Made by a program: the position numbers and the translations under genes. The notes beneath the pieces are model-generated. The model worked only from the letters and a program-made list of their open reading frames with translations, did no database searches and was not told the origin of the DNA. DNA of 6,617 nt from Microbacterium sp. (GTDB lineage Bacteria; Actinomycetota; Actinomycetes; Actinomycetales; Microbacteriaceae): contig JAJUIM010000107.1 in assembly GCA_029267645.1 (NCBI GenBank), forward strand, positions 1 through 6,617. Reading direction: 5' to 3'. Positions 1 to 5,625 of the stretch are shown here, in pieces (the first letter of the stretch is position 1; each line of letters opens with the position of its first letter).

Positions 1-1
1 G

Positions 2-307
2 GCCGCGCGCCACCGGCTCGTCATCACGATCGAAGACGGGATCCGCGTCGGCGGCATCGGCACGCGCGTGCGGCAGGTGCTGCGAGAGGCGGGCGTCGAC
101 ACGGCCGTCGACGAGCTCGGCCTGCCCGATGCCTTCATCGATCACGCCTCGCGCGATCAGATCCTCGAGGACGCCGGCCTCACGCCCGCGAAGATCGCGC
201 AGGACGTCGTGTCGCAGGTGCTCGGCACGCGCGTGCCCGTCGCCCGCCAGACGGGCGAGGTGCCGCTCACGACCGACGACACGGTCCGCGGGCGCGCGAC
301 GCGCTGA
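2..307 (+). CDS. dxs: 1-deoxy-D-xylulose-5-phosphate synthase, C-terminal fragment
   Basis: This is the last 101 codons of a gene that begins left of the window, ending at TGA 305-307. Dxs condenses pyruvate and glyceraldehyde-3-phosphate, with thiamine diphosphate, to DXP, the first step of the MEP isoprenoid pathway in the cytosol. The visible part is the C-terminal transketolase-like domain. It opens with HRLVITIEDG, followed by a glycine-rich GGIG turn, then the stretch LGLPDAFIDHASRDQIL and DAGLTPAKIAQDV, all typical of the Dxs C-terminus. The thiamine-binding and catalytic N-terminal domains are outside the window, so completeness cannot be judged. The last 20 or so residues (VARQTGEVPLTTDD and onward) are a polar tail of the kind that varies between actinobacterial Dxs proteins. 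The gene converges on fadB and is followed after 7 nt by a strong hairpin. Other transketolase-family enzymes are less likely because of the FxDHASR-type motif. Confidence 0.93.
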   Translation, partial: AARHRLVITIEDGIRVGGIGTRVRQVLREAGVDTAVDELGLPDAFIDHASRDQILEDAGLTPAKIAQDVVSQVLGTRVPVARQTGEVPLTTDDTVRGRATR

Positions 308-314
308 CGGCCCA

Positions 315-361
315 AGACGCGAACGCCCGCCCACCGAATCGGTGGGCGGGCGTTCGCGTCT
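315..361. terminator. Perfect 22-bp hairpin between convergent dxs and fadB, likely bidirectional terminator
   Basis: Arms at 315-336 and 340-361 are exact reverse complements, 22 bp with no mismatch, around a 3-nt loop (AAT, 337-339). The hairpin starts 7 nt after the dxs stop and ends 12 nt before the fadB stop codon, so it sits where a shared terminator is expected. Neither side has a T-run, so it is not a classic U-tract terminator. It resembles the U-less hairpins often assigned as terminators in high-GC actinobacteria. The structure is seen directly; its function as a terminator is inferred from position. Confidence 0.85.
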
Positions 362-373
362 CCGTGGCGGCCG

Positions 374-2509
374 CTACGCGAGGCCGCGGATCTGCGGATC
401 GTGGAAGTCGTCGCCGGCCGCGCGCGCGGACGCGCCGACGCGATCCAGGTAGGGCGTCGCCCCGCCGTCGATCATGGGCCAGCCCGCGCCGAGGATGAGC
501 GCGAGGTCGATGTCCTCGACCGCCGGCACCACGCCGTCGTCGAGCATGATGCGGATCTCGCGGGCGAGTTCGTCCTCGACTCGCCGCAGGATCTCGTCGG
601 TGGCGGGCGCCGACGAGCCCACCGTGATGACGGAGCGCGCCTTCTTCGACCAGCCCGTGATGCGCTTCTTCTTGTCGCGCTCGAGCGGCTCGTCGAGCTC
701 GGCGAGCGCGTGCAGGTTCGGCGATGCGTAGAACCGGTCGGGGAAGTGCGACGCCATCGTGTCCTGCACGTGCGCCGCGACCTTCCAGCCGACGAGGTCG
801 ATGAGCTCGAACGGCCCCATCGGCAGCCCGAGGGGCGCGAACGCGCGCTCGACGTCGAGGAGGGCGGCGCCCTCGTCGACCGCGCGGCTCGCCTCGCCCA
901 TGACCTTCGCCAGCAGGCGGTTGACGATGAAGCCCGGGGCGTCGGCGGATCCGATCGCGTTCTTGCGGAGGTTCTTCGCCGTCACGAACGCGGTCGCGAG
1001 CGCCTGCTCGCTCGACTGCGGCGTCGCGACGACCTCGACGAGCGGCATGACCGCGACGGGGTTGAAGAAGTGGAAGCCGACGAGGCGCTCGGGGTGCGCG
1101 AGCACGGATCCGATCTCCTCGACCGAGAGCGACGACGTGTTCGTCGCGAGGATCGCGTCGTCGGCGACGAACGCCTCGACCTCGCGGAACACCTGCTGCT
1201 TGACTGCCGTCTCCTCGAACACGGCCTCGATGACGAAGTCGCAGTCGGCGAAGTCGGCCTTGTCGGTCGTGCCGCTCACGAGCGCCCGCAGGCGGTTCGC
1301 GGTGTCGGCGTCGACGCGCCCCTTGGCCTCGAGCGCGCCGATCTCGGTGCGGATCGAGGCGACGCCCGCGTCGACGCGCTCCTGCGAGACGTCGGTGATG
1401 ACGACGGGCACCTGCAGGCGGCGCACGAACAGCAGCGCGAACTGGCTGGCCATGAGGCCCGCGCCGATGACGCCTACCTTCGTGACGGGGCGGGCGAGGC
1501 CCTTGTCGGGTGCCGCGACGGGGCGCTTCGCGCGCTTCTGCACGAGGTCGAAGGCATACATCGACGCCGCGAACTGGTCGCCTGCGACGAGATCGGCGAG
1601 CGCCTCGTCCTCGCGGGCGAACCCCTCCTCCTTCGTGCCCTTCGCGGCCTGCGCGAGCAGGTCGAGGGCGCGATACGGCGAGCGCGGCACGGACCCGATG
1701 CGCTGCTCGAGCATGCCGCGCGCGATCTTGATCGCGGCGGGCCACTTCGTGGCGCGCTCGATGCGACCGGGCGCGTTCTTCCGCTCGACCTCGACGGATC
1801 CGCCGAGCACGCGGTCGGCCCAGGCCAGCGAGTCCTCCAGGAAGTTCGCGGGCGAGAACATCGCGTCGAAGATGCCGAGCTCGAACGCCTGCTGCGGCTT
1901 GAGCATGCGGTTCTGCTTGAGCGGGTTCGACACGACGACCTCGAGCGCGTTCTCGATGCCGATGAGGTTCGGGAGGAGGTAGGCGCCGCCCCAGCCGGGG
2001 ATGATGCCGAGGAACACCTCGGGCAGCGCGAGGCCGGCCGCCGAGGAGTCGACCGTGCGGTAGGTCGAGTTCAGCGCGATCTCGAGGCCGCCGCCGAGGG
2101 CGAGCCCGTTGACGAACGAGAACGACGGCACGCCGAGCTCGGAGAGCCTGCCGAGCACGTCGTGGCCGCGCTGGGCGATCTTCAGGGCGAGGTCGCGGTT
2201 CGACAGCGCCGTGATCTGCGAGAGGTCGGCGCCCGCCGCGAAGATGTACGGCTTGCCCGTGACGCCGACGGCGTCGATCTCGCCGGCAGCGGCACGGTCG
2301 CGCAGCGTGTCGAGCGTGTCGCCGAGCTCGCGCAGCGTGAGCGGGCCGAGTGTGTTGGGCCGCTTGTGGTCGCGGCCGTTGTGCAGGGTGATGAGGGCGA
2401 GCGTGCGTCCGCTGGGCAGCGTGATGTCGCGGACGAGGGAGTGGGTGATGACCTCGTCGGTCGAGGCCGCCTCGAGGTCGCTGAAGTCGATCGCGCGGTA
2501 GTCGGTCAT
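374..2509 (-). CDS. fadB: FadB-type multifunctional enzyme: enoyl-CoA hydratase / 3-hydroxyacyl-CoA dehydrogenase
   Basis: This 711-residue protein is the usual FadB/FadJ size and catalyses the hydration and NAD-dependent oxidation steps of β-oxidation. Residues about 25-300 form a crotonase domain: AAGADLSQI (91-99) and NGLALGGGLE (134-143) would form the oxyanion hole. E143 and E164 (in LPEVFLGIIPGWGG) match the two catalytic glutamates. Residues about 343-525 form the NAD-binding dehydrogenase domain, with GAGLMASQ at 349-356 and D373 ending the second strand. H480 in GFHFFNPV and E492, 12 residues later, match the catalytic dyad. PGFIVNR at 525-531 opens the helical C-terminal dehydrogenase domains. 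The third glycine of the usual GxGxMG is alanine (A354). ATG 2509 is preferred because AGGAAG lies 11 nt upstream; an in-frame GTG at 2521 overlaps the fadA stop but leaves almost no room for ribosome binding. fadA lies immediately upstream, so the two are probably co-transcribed. The stop is TAG 376-374. Confidence 0.93.
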   Translation of the reverse strand: MTDYRAIDFSDLEAASTDEVITHSLVRDITLPSGRTLALITLHNGRDHKRPNTLGPLTLRELGDTLDTLRDRAAAGEIDAVGVTGKPYIFAAGADLSQITALSNRDLALKIAQRGHDVLGRLSELGVPSFSFVNGLALGGGLEIALNSTYRTVDSSAAGLALPEVFLGIIPGWGGAYLLPNLIGIENALEVVVSNPLKQNRMLKPQQAFELGIFDAMFSPANFLEDSLAWADRVLGGSVEVERKNAPGRIERATKWPAAIKIARGMLEQRIGSVPRSPYRALDLLAQAAKGTKEEGFAREDEALADLVAGDQFAASMYAFDLVQKRAKRPVAAPDKGLARPVTKVGVIGAGLMASQFALLFVRRLQVPVVITDVSQERVDAGVASIRTEIGALEAKGRVDADTANRLRALVSGTTDKADFADCDFVIEAVFEETAVKQQVFREVEAFVADDAILATNTSSLSVEEIGSVLAHPERLVGFHFFNPVAVMPLVEVVATPQSSEQALATAFVTAKNLRKNAIGSADAPGFIVNRLLAKVMGEASRAVDEGAALLDVERAFAPLGLPMGPFELIDLVGWKVAAHVQDTMASHFPDRFYASPNLHALAELDEPLERDKKKRITGWSKKARSVITVGSSAPATDEILRRVEDELAREIRIMLDDGVVPAVEDIDLALILGAGWPMIDGGATPYLDRVGASARAAGDDFHDPQIRGLA

Positions 2510-2517
2510 GTCGCCGG

Positions 2518-3729
2518 TCACTTCCTCTTCGCCTTCTTGCCCGTGTAGAACGGGTTCTCCCAGATCACGCTGCCGCCCTGGCCGAGTCCGACGCACATCG
2601 CCGTGAGCCCGTAGCGCACGTCGGGTCGCTCCGCGAACTGCGCCGCGAGCTGGATCATGAGCCGCACGCCGCTCGCGGCGAGCGGGTGACCGAGCGCGAT
2701 CGCGCCGCCCCAGGGGTTCACGCGCGGGTCGTCGTCGTCGATGCCGAAGTGATCGAGGAACGACAGCACCTGCACGGCGAAGGCCTCGTTGAGCTCGAAC
2801 AGGCCGATGTCGGAGATGTCGAGGCCGGCCTTCTTGAGCGCCTTCTCGGTCGAGGGGATGGGCCCGATGCCCATGACCTCCGGCTGCACGCCGCTGAAGC
2901 CGAACGACACCATGCGCATCTTGGGCGTGAGGCCGAACTCCTTCACGGCGTCGGCGCCCGCGAGCAGGCTGATCGTCGCGCCGTCGGTGAGCGGCGACGA
3001 GGTGCCGGCCGTCACGCGGCCGTGGGGCCGGAACGGGGTCTTGAGCCCGGCGAGGCCCTCGAGGGTCGTCTCGGGGCGGCGCCCCTCGTCCTCGGTCGCG
3101 AGCCCCTGCGCGCCCGACGCGTCGGTCACGGCGACCGGCACGAGGTCGGGCTGGATCCGCCCCGCCTCGTATGCCGCCTGCACCTTCTGCTGGCTGAGCA
3201 TGCCGTAGCGGTCGGCGCGCTCCTTCGTGAGCTGCGGGAACCGGTCGTGCAGCCGCTCGGCCGTCACGCCCATGTTGAGCGCCTGCGGGTCGACGAGCTT
3301 CTCAGCGACGAAGCGGGGGTTCGGGTCGGCGTTGGATCCGATCGGGTGGCGCCCCATGTGCTCGACGCCGCCCGCGACCGCGAGGTCGTACATGCCGACG
3401 CCGATTGAGGCGCCCATCGTCGTGACGGCCGTCATCGCGCCCGCGCACATGCGCTCGATCGCGAGACCCGGCACAGTCACGGGGAGCCCCGCGAGCATCG
3501 CCGCCGTGCGGCCGAGGGTGAGCCCCTGGTCGCCCGTCTGCGACGTCGCGGCGATCGCCACGTCGTCGATGCGGTCTCGGGGGACGCCGTCGTTGCGCTC
3601 CATCAGTCCGATGAGCGCCTTCACGACGAGGTCGTCCGCGCGGGTGTTCGCGTACATGCCCTTGTCGCCTGCGCGACCGAACGGGGTGCGTACGCCGTCG
3701 ACGAAATAGACATCCGCCAGCTGGGCCAC
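2518..3729 (-). CDS. fadA: Acetyl-CoA C-acyltransferase (3-ketoacyl-CoA thiolase), FadA
   Basis: This 403-residue thiolase would cleave 3-ketoacyl-CoA with CoA to acetyl-CoA and a shortened acyl-CoA, the last step of each β-oxidation round. The N-terminus VDGVRTPFGRAG (10-21) is a standard thiolase opening. The nucleophile is C95 in ERMCAGAMTA. The C-terminal half carries NEAFA (314-318), GGAIALGHPL with H348, and AMCVGLGQGG with the second catalytic cysteine C379. All the expected catalytic residues are therefore present. The sequence around C95 (CAGAM) departs from the common CSSG. The protein ends in a lysine/arginine-rich tail (KKAKRK). The GTG at 3729 was chosen because it directly precedes the thiolase homology and follows AGGAGG by 4 nt; the open frame runs further up to 4116, but that extension is the antisense of rnd and is not thiolase-like. 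fadB follows after 8 nt, consistent with an α2β2 β-oxidation complex. An acetoacetyl-CoA thiolase role is possible, but the fadB partner favours FadA. Confidence 0.93.
   Translation of the reverse strand: MAQLADVYFVDGVRTPFGRAGDKGMYANTRADDLVVKALIGLMERNDGVPRDRIDDVAIAATSQTGDQGLTLGRTAAMLAGLPVTVPGLAIERMCAGAMTAVTTMGASIGVGMYDLAVAGGVEHMGRHPIGSNADPNPRFVAEKLVDPQALNMGVTAERLHDRFPQLTKERADRYGMLSQQKVQAAYEAGRIQPDLVPVAVTDASGAQGLATEDEGRRPETTLEGLAGLKTPFRPHGRVTAGTSSPLTDGATISLLAGADAVKEFGLTPKMRMVSFGFSGVQPEVMGIGPIPSTEKALKKAGLDISDIGLFELNEAFAVQVLSFLDHFGIDDDDPRVNPWGGAIALGHPLAASGVRLMIQLAAQFAERPDVRYGLTAMCVGLGQGGSVIWENPFYTGKKAKRK
2521..2526 (-). promoter_or_regulatory. fadB ribosome-binding site inside the end of fadA
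   Basis: AGGAAG (within AAGAGGAAG on the minus strand) lies 11 nt before the fadB ATG and is made from the last lysine and arginine codons of fadA. The fadA stop (2520-2518) falls between this site and the ATG, so ribosomes finishing fadA end at the fadB initiation region. This favours translational coupling. It also argues against the GTG at 2521-2519, which would directly abut the purine tract. Confidence 0.5.
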
Positions 3730-3733
3730 ATTG

Positions 3734-3739
3734 CCTCCT
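3734..3739 (-). promoter_or_regulatory. fadA ribosome-binding site (AGGAGG)
   Basis: A consensus AGGAGG on the minus strand stands 4 nt before the fadA GTG. The gap is shorter than usual. An out-of-frame ATG overlaps the GTG by two bases (3730-3728) and has no thiolase-like continuation. No other in-frame ATG or GTG start lies close enough, so this site fixes the fadA start. Confidence 0.75.
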
Positions 3740-3758
3740 GAGATTGGTGTGCCCGGCC

Positions 3759-3764
3759 AGCCTA
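3759..3764 (-). promoter_or_regulatory. Candidate −10 element for the fadAB operon
   Basis: TAGGCT on the minus strand fits the actinobacterial TAnnnT −10 pattern and is the same hexamer seen upstream of the hydrolase gene. Transcription starting 7 nt downstream would begin near 3752, giving a leader of about 23 nt that contains the AGGAGG. No TTGACA-like −35 is visible at 16-18 nt spacing. The 76-nt gap between rnd and fadA shows no strong terminator, so read-through from rnd into fadAB is also possible. Confidence 0.4.
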
Positions 3765-3805
3765 GGTCGTCGCCCGGTGCCGGACGCGAGCCGGTTGGAT
3801 CGAAC

Positions 3806-4987
3806 CTACGAAGCCGATTCGCCCTCGTCGGGAGCCGATTGCGCGGCCTGCACAAACGCCCGCGAGATGAGCGGAGCCGTCTGCGCGATCTGCCACGGTC
3901 GTGCCCCGAGATCGGCCAGCGCGGCGGCGATCGCCTCGGGCGTCGCGGGCGCGGGCGGGCGCCACGCGACGCGCCGCAGGTGCTCGGGCGTGAGCAGGTT
4001 CTCGAGGGGGATCGAGAGGAACTCGGCGTGGGCGTCGATGACGGGCTTCGCGGCCTTGATGCGCCTGTCGGCCTCGGGGCGCCTCGTCGCCCAGGCACGC
4101 ACGGGCGGCAGCGCATCGCTCGGCACGCGCTCGAGCGGCAGATCGGTCTCGGCGCGACCGTCGACGAACGCCTGCCACCAGCGGTCGAGCTCCGTGCGGC
4201 TCGCGCGGCCCGTGAAGTCCTTCACGGCCGAAAGCTCGCTCTTCGAGCGGGGCGAGGCGAGCACGGCCGCGACAAGCGAGCGATCCGGCACGAGGCGCCC
4301 GGGCGCCGTGTCCTGCTCGCGGGCGAGCGCATCGCGCGCGAGCCACAGCGCGCGGGCGATCGCGAGGTTCCGGCGGCCGCGCAGCTTGTGCAGCCCCGTG
4401 AGGCGGCGCCACGGCTCGGCGGGCGCCGGCTTCGGCTCGCGGGTCAGCTCATCGCGGAACTCCTCCTCGGCCCAGTCGCGCTTGCCTGTCTCGTCGAGCT
4501 CGGCCGCGATCGCGTCGCGCACGTCGAGGAGGTGCTCGACGTCGAGCGCCGCATACTCCAGCCATGACTGGGGGAGCGGCCGAGTCGACCAGTCGGCGGC
4601 CGAGTGCTCCTTCTTCAGCACGATTCCGAGCGTGCGCTCGACGACGGCGGCCAGGCCGACGCCCGGCCAGCCGAGCAGGCGCGCCGACAGCTCGGTGTCG
4701 AAGATGCGCTGCGGCACGAGGCCGATGTCGGCGAGCGACGGCAGATCCTGCGTGGCGGCGTGGAACACCCACTCGGCGTCGCCGATCGCCTCCTGCAGCG
4801 GCGACATGTCGCCGATCGCGGGCGGATCGAAGAGGAACACGCCCGCGCCGCGGCGGAAGACCTGCACGAGGTAGGCCCGCGACGAGTACCGGAAGCCGCT
4901 CGCGCGCTCGACGTCGACCGCGACGGGGCCGTCGGCGCCCGCGAGGGCGCGACAGGCCGTGAGGAACTCGTCGGTCGTGTCGATCAC
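3806..4987 (-). CDS. rnd: Ribonuclease D family 3'-5' exonuclease with HRDC domain
   Basis: This 393-residue protein (from the GTG) belongs to the DEDDy exonucleases, which trim structured RNA 3' ends, including tRNA precursors, using two metal ions. All exonuclease motifs are visible. ExoI is AVDVERASGF with D25 and E27. ExoII is VFHAATQDL with D81. ExoIII is YAALD with Y145 and D149. Residues about 195-275 are an HRDC domain, a helical nucleic-acid-binding module, recognisable by GLHKLRGRRNLAIARALWLARD and PDRSLVAAVL. Residues about 290-375 form a further helical region like the C-terminal domain of actinobacterial RNase D. The stop is TAG 3808-3806. The start is uncertain: GTG 4987 has its nearest Shine-Dalgarno 19 nt away, whereas an in-frame ATT at 4999 is spaced properly and would add four residues (397 aa). 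The DUF3000 gene lies just upstream on the same strand, so the pair probably forms an operon. A role in DNA repair or other RNA processing cannot be excluded. Confidence 0.92.
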   Translation of the reverse strand: MIDTTDEFLTACRALAGADGPVAVDVERASGFRYSSRAYLVQVFRRGAGVFLFDPPAIGDMSPLQEAIGDAEWVFHAATQDLPSLADIGLVPQRIFDTELSARLLGWPGVGLAAVVERTLGIVLKKEHSAADWSTRPLPQSWLEYAALDVEHLLDVRDAIAAELDETGKRDWAEEEFRDELTREPKPAPAEPWRRLTGLHKLRGRRNLAIARALWLARDALAREQDTAPGRLVPDRSLVAAVLASPRSKSELSAVKDFTGRASRTELDRWWQAFVDGRAETDLPLERVPSDALPPVRAWATRRPEADRRIKAAKPVIDAHAEFLSIPLENLLTPEHLRRVAWRPPAPATPEAIAAALADLGARPWQIAQTAPLISRAFVQAAQSAPDEGESAS

Positions 4988-4996
4988 GCGATACGG

Positions 4997-5012
4997 AATG
5001 GTCGTTCTCCTT
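4997..5012 (-). promoter_or_regulatory. rnd Shine-Dalgarno (AAGGAG) and in-frame ATT candidate start
   Basis: On the minus strand, AAGGAG (5012-5007) is followed by 7 nt and then ATT at 4999-4997, which is in frame with rnd and gives the N-terminus (M)PYRVIDTTDEF. The first GTG (4987) is 19 nt from the same site, too far for normal initiation. No ATG, GTG or TTG occurs in frame between the DUF3000 stop and this ATT. The geometry is seen directly; use of ATT is inferred. Confidence 0.55.
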
Positions 5013-5027
5013 GATGCGGGGCGGGGA

Positions 5028-5603
5028 TCAGCGGCGGCGGCTCGGATGGAGGACCGCGATGTCCTCGGATCGCGGGGGAAGCCCCGCGAGCATGCACACG
5101 AGTTCGGCCCACGCGTCGAGGTGCGCCGGGGTCGGCGCGACGGGCGACCACGACGCGCGCAGCTCGATCTGCGCGCCGTCGCCCTGATCCTCGAGCGAGC
5201 CGAATCCGCGCGAGACCGTCTTCGTCGCGGTGCCGGCGAGCAGCTCGTACTCGGCGTCGCGAGATGCGAGGGCGTCGGTCAGCCACGACCACGCGACGTC
5301 GGCGAGCAGCGGATCCGTGCCGATCTCGAGCTCGAGCGGCGCCTGCGCGAACGCGACGATGCGCCACGGACCGCCCCAGGAATCGGGCTCGTCGGGGTCG
5401 TGCAGCAGCACGAAGCGGCCGGTGCCGTATGGCGAATCGCCGTGGGAATCGGGCCGGACGTCGCCCGCGAACGCGACGCCGAACGGCGCGAGTCCGGTGG
5501 GCGAGGGGATCTCACGCACGACGAGATCGTCGCGGAAGCGCGCGCTGCGCAACCCGTCCGCGGCGGCGGCGAATCCGCCGGAGACTCCGTGGTCGACGTT
5601 CAC
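5028..5603 (-). CDS. DUF3000 domain protein, function unknown
   Basis: This 191-residue protein resembles the actinobacterial DUF3000 family, for which no biochemical role is known to me. Recognisable stretches are RDDLVVREIPSPTGLAPFGVAF (25-45), GTGRFVLLHDPDEPDSWGGPWRIVAFAQAPLE (60-91) and a late ELRASWSP block near 147-154. There is no signal peptide or membrane segment, so it is probably cytosolic. It is acidic overall except for the SRRR end. The start is GTG at 5603-5601. There is no Shine-Dalgarno upstream, but a TAGTCT hexamer lies exactly 6 nt before the GTG, which suggests a leaderless mRNA. The stop TGA (5030-5028) is 40 nt before the rnd GTG, or 28 nt before the candidate ATT. The conserved pairing with rnd hints at a shared RNA-related role, but that is only inference from context. 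The family assignment is by recollection of motifs rather than a search. Confidence 0.85.
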   Translation of the reverse strand: MNVDHGVSGGFAAAADGLRSARFRDDLVVREIPSPTGLAPFGVAFAGDVRPDSHGDSPYGTGRFVLLHDPDEPDSWGGPWRIVAFAQAPLELEIGTDPLLADVAWSWLTDALASRDAEYELLAGTATKTVSRGFGSLEDQGDGAQIELRASWSPVAPTPAHLDAWAELVCMLAGLPPRSEDIAVLHPSRRR

Positions 5604-5609
5604 GTCGAA

Positions 5610-5615
5610 AGACTA
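5610..5615 (-). promoter_or_regulatory. −10 element of the DUF3000-rnd operon (leaderless)
   Basis: TAGTCT on the minus strand fits TAnnnT and is followed by 6 nt and the GTG at 5603, so the predicted first transcribed base is the first base of the start codon. No −35 consensus is seen near 5633-5638. The element shares its TA step (5614-5615) with the opposing −10 of the hydrolase gene. Confidence 0.55.
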
Positions 5616-5619
5616 GGCT
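5614..5619 (+). promoter_or_regulatory. −10 element of the hydrolase gene (leaderless)
   Basis: TAGGCT on the + strand fits TAnnnT and is followed by 6 nt and GTG 5626, so transcription would begin at the start codon. The sequence 16-18 nt upstream (GGTCGAC region, 5591-5597) is only a weak −35 match. There is no Shine-Dalgarno before GTG 5626, which supports leaderless translation. Confidence 0.55.
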
Positions 5620-5625
5620 GAGAAT

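Noticed and set aside
267..1745. Second minus-strand open frame overlapping fadB and running into dxs
   Set aside because: Extremely Arg/Ala-rich, no motifs, and it crosses the terminator hairpin; it is the frame-shifted shadow of fadB.
401..2548. Open frame of 715 codons on the + strand, antisense to fadB
   Set aside because: The translation is a repetitive Arg/Asp/Glu/Val/Leu mixture with no domain, which is typical of antisense frames in high-GC genes. The minus-strand frame has clear FadB motifs.
2510..2596. Upstream extension of fadB, including GTG 2521 overlapping the fadA stop
   Set aside because: The extension lies within fadA coding sequence. GTG 2521 has no usable spacing to a Shine-Dalgarno, whereas ATG 2509 does.
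3730..3805. Possible rnd terminator between rnd and fadA
   Set aside because: Only short 4-5-bp CCGG-type pairings with long loops are found and no T-run, so it is too weak to call.
3730..4116. Upstream extension of the fadA frame
   Set aside because: The extension overlaps rnd on the same strand in another frame, is Pro/Arg/Ser-rich, and lies upstream of the AGGAGG-GTG start that begins the thiolase homology.
3762..4412. Minus-strand open frame within rnd
   Set aside because: Frame-shifted shadow of rnd with Arg/Pro/Ala-rich translation. The rnd frame holds all the exonuclease motifs.
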